Shown here: positions 35,149 to 41,409 of the stretch, piece by piece | Numbering within the stretch: the stretch's first letter is position 1 | How the letters are laid out: each line of letters opens with the position of its first letter | DNA from: Candidatus Rokuibacteriota bacterium | GTDB lineage: Bacteria > Methylomirabilota > Methylomirabilia > Rokubacteriales > CSP1-6 | DNA length: 41,409 nucleotides | NCBI GenBank assembly: GCA_003220495.1 | Contig: QHSP01000064.1 | Coordinates: forward strand, 2,880-44,288 | Reading direction: 5' to 3' | Notes under the pieces: generated by a model | The model's database searches: none | Told to the model about the DNA's origin: nothing | The model's input: the letters and a program-made list of their open reading frames with translations, nothing else | Program-made: the position numbers and the translations under genes

Positions 35149-35784
35149 CGCTCTCTCTTCGACGACGCCCGAGAACCAGGCGCCTCTGTCCGTCAGCTCC
35201 AGGTTCTCCGACTGCCCGTTCGCGACCGTGACCTCTCGTAACCAGACCGTTACTCGCTGAAAGCCCGTTAGGTGGGTCTTCGGCGAATAGACGCCTCGCT
35301 GCTTGGCTGAACCCGCCGCCGCGTGCTTGTCAATCTTGACGCTGTGGGTCGCGATCAGGAGCCAGTCTCCTGCCGGGAGATCCGCCACGACAAACCGGCC
35401 ATCCGCATCGACAGTGGTGGACTTCACCAGGTCCACGGCTCCGGAGTCCCATAGCTCTTTCTCGTAGGCTCGGCGAACCGCCAGGATGGATGGACCGGCC
35501 GCTCGATAGCCGTCGGCGGAATTGCGTGCCCCCGATTTGATGTCCTCGAGCTTCCTGAGAACATCGGCCGATTTCGGAAAGACGACCACCGCGGTGCCGG
35601 CGAGGGGGTGATCCGCCGCCTGCGGTCGCTTTCGCTCCTCATATATGCGCCCGGCGACAACCCCGCGCGCGCCAGCGGCGGCGGCGGCACGGTACGACTC
35701 GGCGTCGATGCCGGCCGCTTGGACCGGAATCGACCGAGCAACCGCCATGACGAGCAGCACAGCGACAAGCTCCCGCCTGATCAC
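35131..35784 (-). CDS. Secreted protein with carboxypeptidase-like regulatory segment, function unknown
   Basis: The 217-residue protein starts at GTG 35784, overlapping the acyltransferase stop as GTGA. It has a signal peptide (VIRRELVAVLLVMAVARSIPVQA), an Ala-rich region, and later a short CarboxypepD_reg-like beta segment (DADGRFVVADLPAGDWLLIATHSVKID). I do not recognise the family. Its position at the end of the hppA-dedA-acyltransferase operon suggests an envelope role. Its last codons are part of the bidirectional hairpin. Confidence 0.75.
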   Translation of the reverse strand: MIRRELVAVLLVMAVARSIPVQAAGIDAESYRAAAAAGARGVVAGRIYEERKRPQAADHPLAGTAVVVFPKSADVLRKLEDIKSGARNSADGYRAAGPSILAVRRAYEKELWDSGAVDLVKSTTVDADGRFVVADLPAGDWLLIATHSVKIDKHAAAGSAKQRGVYSPKTHLTGFQRVTVWLREVTVANGQSENLELTDRGAWFSGVVEERAPDAGR

Positions 35785-36659
35785 GGCCGGTTCTCCTGCG
35801 TCGGCGCCGGCTGAGTTCTCCACCTGTTGTGGACCCAGAGCCACTGATCCGGGGCGGCGGCGATCGCGGCCTCGGTCGTGGCTGCGCAACGCTGCGTGAT
35901 CTCGGCGACCGCCTGCTCGCTGTCACCCGCGACGTCGAGGCCGAAGGACGGATGGATCACGATCCGGTGCTCGTGGACTCGCTCCCTGTAGATGAAGATC
36001 GGCACGACCGGCGTCCGCGTACGCACCGCCAGTACGGCCAGGCCCTTCGAGGTCGAGGCCGGTCGGCCGAAGAACGAGACGAAGATTCCTTCGCGCCGGG
36101 AGGCGTTCTGATCCAGAAGCAGCGCAACCATTCGGCCTCGGTTGAGGGCTCCCAGGACGGGCCGGAGGGCATTGTGCTTGTCGATGAGCTCGATCCCGGA
36201 CCGCTGCCGCAGGCGATCGGCCATCGTATCGAGCCAGGTAGCGTCGAGCGGCCGCATGACGACCGTGGTCGGAATGCCGGTCAACCGATGGGCCAACGCG
36301 AGGAGCTCCCAGTTCCCCAGATGAGCGGTAAGGACGAGCGCTCGACCGTGCTTGGCCATCGCATCCTTCAGGTGTTCCATTCCGACGACCCTGATCCCCG
36401 CGAGTATTGGTTCCGGTGGGACCGTCAACACTCTGCAGAGCTCGATGAACATCAGACCGAGGTGCTGGAACGATCCACGGCAGACCCGGCGTCGATCGGC
36501 CGCCGTCATGTCCGGGAAGGCGAGCTGGAGGTTTGTGATCGCCCGCCGGCGGCGACTTGCAAGCGTGACGTAGGCGAGACTGCCGAGCCCACGGCCCAGC
36601 CAGGTCGCCGGCCGCCTGGGAAGCCGTCCGACGACGCAAGCGACGGCAGAAAGAATCAG
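35781..36659 (-). CDS. LpxL/HtrB-family lipid A lauroyl-type acyltransferase, apparently without a canonical start codon
   Basis: The reading frame codes for an LpxL-like acyltransferase of 292 residues if it starts at CTG 36659. Motifs are NLQLAFPDM in the N-terminal part, the H-x4-E catalytic pair in AHLGNWELLAL, and QWLWVHNRW at the end. The first ATG in the frame (36509) falls after NLQLAFPD and would remove about 50 conserved residues. From the in-frame TGA at about 36746 to 36509 there is no ATG, GTG or TTG. CTG 36659 overlaps the dedA stop as CTGA, echoing the GTGA overlap that follows. It would add an acyl chain to a lipid A precursor. Confidence 0.85.
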   Translation of the reverse strand: MILSAVACVVGRLPRRPATWLGRGLGSLAYVTLASRRRRAITNLQLAFPDMTAADRRRVCRGSFQHLGLMFIELCRVLTVPPEPILAGIRVVGMEHLKDAMAKHGRALVLTAHLGNWELLALAHRLTGIPTTVVMRPLDATWLDTMADRLRQRSGIELIDKHNALRPVLGALNRGRMVALLLDQNASRREGIFVSFFGRPASTSKGLAVLAVRTRTPVVPIFIYRERVHEHRIVIHPSFGLDVAGDSEQAVAEITQRCAATTEAAIAAAPDQWLWVHNRWRTQPAPTQENRP

Positions 36660-37282
36660 ACCGACCGCCGCCGACGCTCCCGGACGATCTCGACGAAGAT
36701 GGGGATGACGGAGAGCACGATCACCACGACGACGACGACGTGGACGTAGTCACCGATGTTCGGGATCGCTCGACCGAGTAGATAGCCCGCCCACGTCATG
36801 CTGGTCACCCATCCAACACCGCCAGCCACATTGTAGAAGAGGAACCGGTGGTATTCCATCTGCCCGACGCCCGCGACGACCGGCGCGAAGGTGCGGATGA
36901 TCGGCACGAATCGTGCGATGACGATCGTCTTCGACCCGTGGCGCGCGTAGAAGGCCCGCGTTCGCTCGATGTGGCGGGGGTTGAACAGGAGCGATTTCGG
37001 TCGCGTGAAGAGCCGTGGGCCTAGGCGAGCCCCGATCGCGAAGCCGACGCTGTCACCGGTGACCGCGGCGACGATGAGCAGCGCGTTGATCCACCAGATG
37101 TTGAGCCCGCCAGCGGCGGCCACGACCCCGGCCGTGATCAGGAGCGAGTCGCCCGGCAGGAAGAAACCGATGAGGAGACCGGTCTCGGTGAAGACGATCC
37201 CGAACAGGAGGACGTAGCCACCCCAGCGGATCAGGTCGTCGAGCGAGTAGGCTCCGCCGACGACGCCGGAGAGGAACTCCAC
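36656..37282 (-). CDS. DedA/VTT-family membrane protein
   Basis: The 208-residue protein has about five hydrophobic segments and the family motifs ETGLLIGFFLPGDSLLITAG, GDSVGFAIGARLG, and IARFVPIIRTFAPVVAGVGQM, in which acidic and Arg residues within the re-entrant loops are typical. DedA proteins act as lipid scramblases or flippases, some for undecaprenyl phosphate or phosphatidylethanolamine. GTG 37282 is 6 bases after hppA. Its stop overlaps the acyltransferase start. Confidence 0.93.
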   Translation of the reverse strand: MEFLSGVVGGAYSLDDLIRWGGYVLLFGIVFTETGLLIGFFLPGDSLLITAGVVAAAGGLNIWWINALLIVAAVTGDSVGFAIGARLGPRLFTRPKSLLFNPRHIERTRAFYARHGSKTIVIARFVPIIRTFAPVVAGVGQMEYHRFLFYNVAGGVGWVTSMTWAGYLLGRAIPNIGDYVHVVVVVVIVLSVIPIFVEIVRERRRRSV

Positions 37283-37288
37283 CTGTCG

Positions 37289-39811
<2,523 letters not shown>

Positions 39812-39844
39812 GCGGTGGACTCCTTCGGTGGAGAGATCTCCGCA

Positions 39845-39874
39845 ACTCTACGCGACGCCGTCGATGAGTGTCAA
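39845..39874 (-). promoter_or_regulatory. Promoter of the hppA operon
   Basis: TTGACA (39874-39869) and TAGAGT (39850-39845) are separated by 18 bases on the minus strand. The leader is about 30 bases and contains the GAAGGAG ribosome binding site. Confidence 0.65.
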
Positions 39875-39911
39875 CGAAAACCGTGCCCGGCGCGATCGCC
39901 AAGTGCCCGAG

Positions 39912-39940
39912 TTGACACGCTTTGCTGGCCCTCGTACGAT
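39912..39940 (+). promoter_or_regulatory. Promoter of the rhomboid gene
   Basis: TTGACA (39912-39917), 17 bases, then TACGAT (39935-39940) on the plus strand, a near-consensus sigma-70 promoter. It is back to back with the hppA promoter, with 37 bases between the two -35 boxes. The leader to the ATG at 40106 is about 160 bases. Confidence 0.65.
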
Positions 39941-40032
39941 TCGACCCAGGATGGACGACGCGTCCGTCGCCGCCCATGATCGCCGATGACGATATCTCCC
40001 GACAGCGCGAGCGCCCCGTGACGTTCCGGACG

Positions 40033-40055
40033 TGCCACGGTCCTGGTCCGTGGCA
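40033..40055 (+). other. Hairpin in the rhomboid leader
   Basis: TGCCACGG (40033-40040) pairs perfectly with CCGTGGCA (40048-40055) around TCCTGGT. It lies in the 160-base leader and just before an ATG (40061) that would add 15 residues to the rhomboid. Confidence 0.4.
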
Positions 40056-40105
40056 AGGAAATGCGCACCGACCGTTCTACTCCCTCACCTGCCGCGGGCC
40101 CGGCG

Positions 40106-40933
40106 ATGTTCCGTAAGACGTCTGGGTCGATTCTCTGCCCCTCGTGCGGGAAGCTGACGCACGCCTCCGCGCCGGTGTGTCTCGTCTGTGGCCGCCGCAA
40201 CCCCGGCATGTGGGGGTTCGCCGGCCCGCTGCGACAGATCTTTCGTTCGTGGAATTTCACCAATGCGGTGACCGTCGCGTGCATCGTGCTCTACATCGCT
40301 TCGCTCGTGCTGGATCCGACGTCAGCGCTCCGATCGCGCGGACTTTTTGATGTGTTCGCGCCGAGCATCCGCGTCCTGTGGGCCTTCGGCGCCTCGGGCG
40401 CGATTCCGTGGCAGGCAGGGCACTGGTGGACGGTGTTTACGGCGATCTACCTGCACGGGAGTCTCCCGCACGTCCTCTTCAATGTGGTGCTCATCCGCAT
40501 ACTCGCGCCAGAGGTCGAAGAACTTTACGGTCCCGCGCGACTGGTCATCGTCTTCACGGTGTCGGGCGCCGCCGGCTTCCTCCTGTCGAGCTTCCTCGGC
40601 GTCTCGCTGACCGTCGGCGCCTCCGGCGCCATCTTCGGACTTCTCGGCGCACTCGTGGCTTACGGCCGGCGACGAGGTGGTGTTTTTGGTCGCCAGAATC
40701 TACAACAGTACGGTCTGTGGGCCCTGGTTCTCTTCATCTCGGGATTTCTCATGACGGGCGTCGACAATCGCGCTCACGCAGGGGGCTTCATCGGAGGCTG
40801 CGTTTCGGGCCTGCTCCTGTCCATGGCCGAACGACGCGCCGAGACAACTGTCGACTGGCTGCTTGCGAGCGCGTCGATCGCTCTTACCGTGCTGGGATTC
40901 GCCTTGGCCCTCTTCACTGCGTTCGCTCACTGA
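40106..40933 (+). CDS. Rhomboid-family intramembrane serine protease with N-terminal zinc ribbon
   Basis: The 275-residue protein has an N-terminal zinc ribbon (C11-x2-C14 and C25-x2-C28), then about six helices. Rhomboid hallmarks are HVLFNVVLI, GASGAIFGLLGA with catalytic S173, and RAHAGGFIGG with catalytic H224. It would cleave membrane proteins within the bilayer. ATG 40106 is favoured because the following FRKTSGSILCPSCGKL segment matches zinc-ribbon rhomboids; the ATG at 40061 is possible. No clear Shine-Dalgarno precedes 40106. Confidence 0.9.
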   Translation: MFRKTSGSILCPSCGKLTHASAPVCLVCGRRNPGMWGFAGPLRQIFRSWNFTNAVTVACIVLYIASLVLDPTSALRSRGLFDVFAPSIRVLWAFGASGAIPWQAGHWWTVFTAIYLHGSLPHVLFNVVLIRILAPEVEELYGPARLVIVFTVSGAAGFLLSSFLGVSLTVGASGAIFGLLGALVAYGRRRGGVFGRQNLQQYGLWALVLFISGFLMTGVDNRAHAGGFIGGCVSGLLLSMAERRAETTVDWLLASASIALTVLGFALALFTAFAH

Positions 40934-40977
40934 CGGCGGCTTACCGCACGCTGACGCCCGAATAAACCCATCCGCAC

Positions 40978-41011
40978 AAAAACGTGAAGGGGGCCGCATA
41001 GGCCCCCTTCA
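40978..41011 (-). terminator. Rho-independent terminator of the rRNA operon
   Basis: GAAGGGGGCC (40986-40995) and GGCCCCCTTC (41001-41010) form a 10-bp stem with a 5-base loop, followed on the minus strand by ACG and five T residues (40982-40978). It sits 10 bases beyond the 5S gene. It may also stop the convergent rhomboid transcript. Confidence 0.85.
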
Positions 41012-41020
41012 TTGAATTAA

Positions 41021-41136
<116 letters not shown>

Positions 41137-41244
41137 AATCGAAGTCTCGCGCCGGCAATGCCCCGCCGACGCGCCGGACACGGAGACTCTTGAGCATAGG
41201 TAGACGATGCTCTGACACTTTTCAGTGATGCTGAGAAAAAATCG

Positions 41245-41409
41245 TGGTCAAGCCGCACGGGCGATTAGTACCGGTCAGCTGAACGCCTTACAGCGCTTAC
41301 ACCTCCGGCCTATCAACCTCGTAATCTGCGAGGGCCCTTCAGAGGGCTTGCGCCCTGGGAGGTCTCATCTTCAGGCGGGTTTCGCGCTTAGATGCCTTCA
41401 GCGCTTATC
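41245..41409 (-). rRNA. rrl: 23S ribosomal RNA, 3' end (partial)
   Basis: The minus strand reads into the conserved 23S 3' end, with GGTACTAATCG near 41262-41272 and AGGCCGGAGGTGTAAGCGC at about 41295-41315, and finishes near 41245. The gene continues beyond the right edge. The 108-base spacer to 5S (41137-41244) shows no tRNA. Confidence 0.95.

Noticed and set aside
41137-41244. tRNA gene in the 23S-5S spacer
   Set aside because: No cloverleaf or T-arm motif is present; tRNAs are normally in the 16S-23S spacer.

Overview
The window is a very GC-rich piece of a Gram-negative bacterial chromosome. Lipoprotein processing (lspA), an LpxL/HtrB-type acyltransferase, an OmpW-side cell envelope set (lytic transglycosylase, FtsEX/EnvC) and GatCAB all point to a diderm bacterium. 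The mix of a divergent H+-pyrophosphatase, selenocysteine genes and dense minus-strand operons would fit an uncultured NC10/Rokubacteria-like lineage, but that placement is an inference from style and was not tested. Nearly all genes lie on the minus strand; plus-strand genes are a short cyclase-like gene (1437-2177), a YihY/BrkB protein (31934-32884), a small secreted protein (34650-35093) and a zinc-ribbon rhomboid (40106-40933).

Layout from left to right: (1) 1-2177, two divergent class III cyclase paralogues, one apparently active and cut by the window edge, one with a degraded active site and a sigma-54-type promoter. (2) 2188-9888, read right to left: ftsE-ftsX-envC-like amidase activator-S41 protease-tsaD-NtrB-like kinase-NtrC-like sigma-54 activator, mostly with 1-4 base stop/start overlaps. 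(3) 9918-15301, gatB, gatA, gatC and pcrA. (4) 15384-23580, glmS, glmU, rluD, lspA, ileS and a retroviral-type aspartic protease. (5) 23588-31779, a selenocysteine operon: tRNA-Sec (selC), a DUF3105 protein, a lipoprotein, a 94-residue protein, selA, selB, then tatA and two polytopic GT-C-like membrane proteins, the second with a palindromic element inserted in frame. (6) 31934-35093, YihY, a MoaD/ThiS-like carrier coupled to a lytic transglycosylase, and a small secreted protein. (7) 35131-39811, hppA-dedA-lpxL-like-secreted protein, an operon in which the acyltransferase has no canonical start codon. (8) 40106-41409, rhomboid, then the 3' end of a 23S-5S rRNA operon on the minus strand with its terminator.

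Functional links: the NtrB/NtrC pair lies beside a gene carrying a -24/-12 promoter, so the degenerate cyclase may be its target. FtsEX with an EnvC-like protein lacking LytM catalytic histidines makes a complete septal amidase activation module. GlmS and GlmU together make UDP-GlcNAc. selC, selA and selB give the selenocysteine tRNA, its synthase and its elongation factor in one transcription unit, but no selD and no recognisable selenoprotein is in the window. Several genes have a -10 hexamer only 9-13 bases before the start codon and no Shine-Dalgarno sequence, suggesting leaderless mRNAs.
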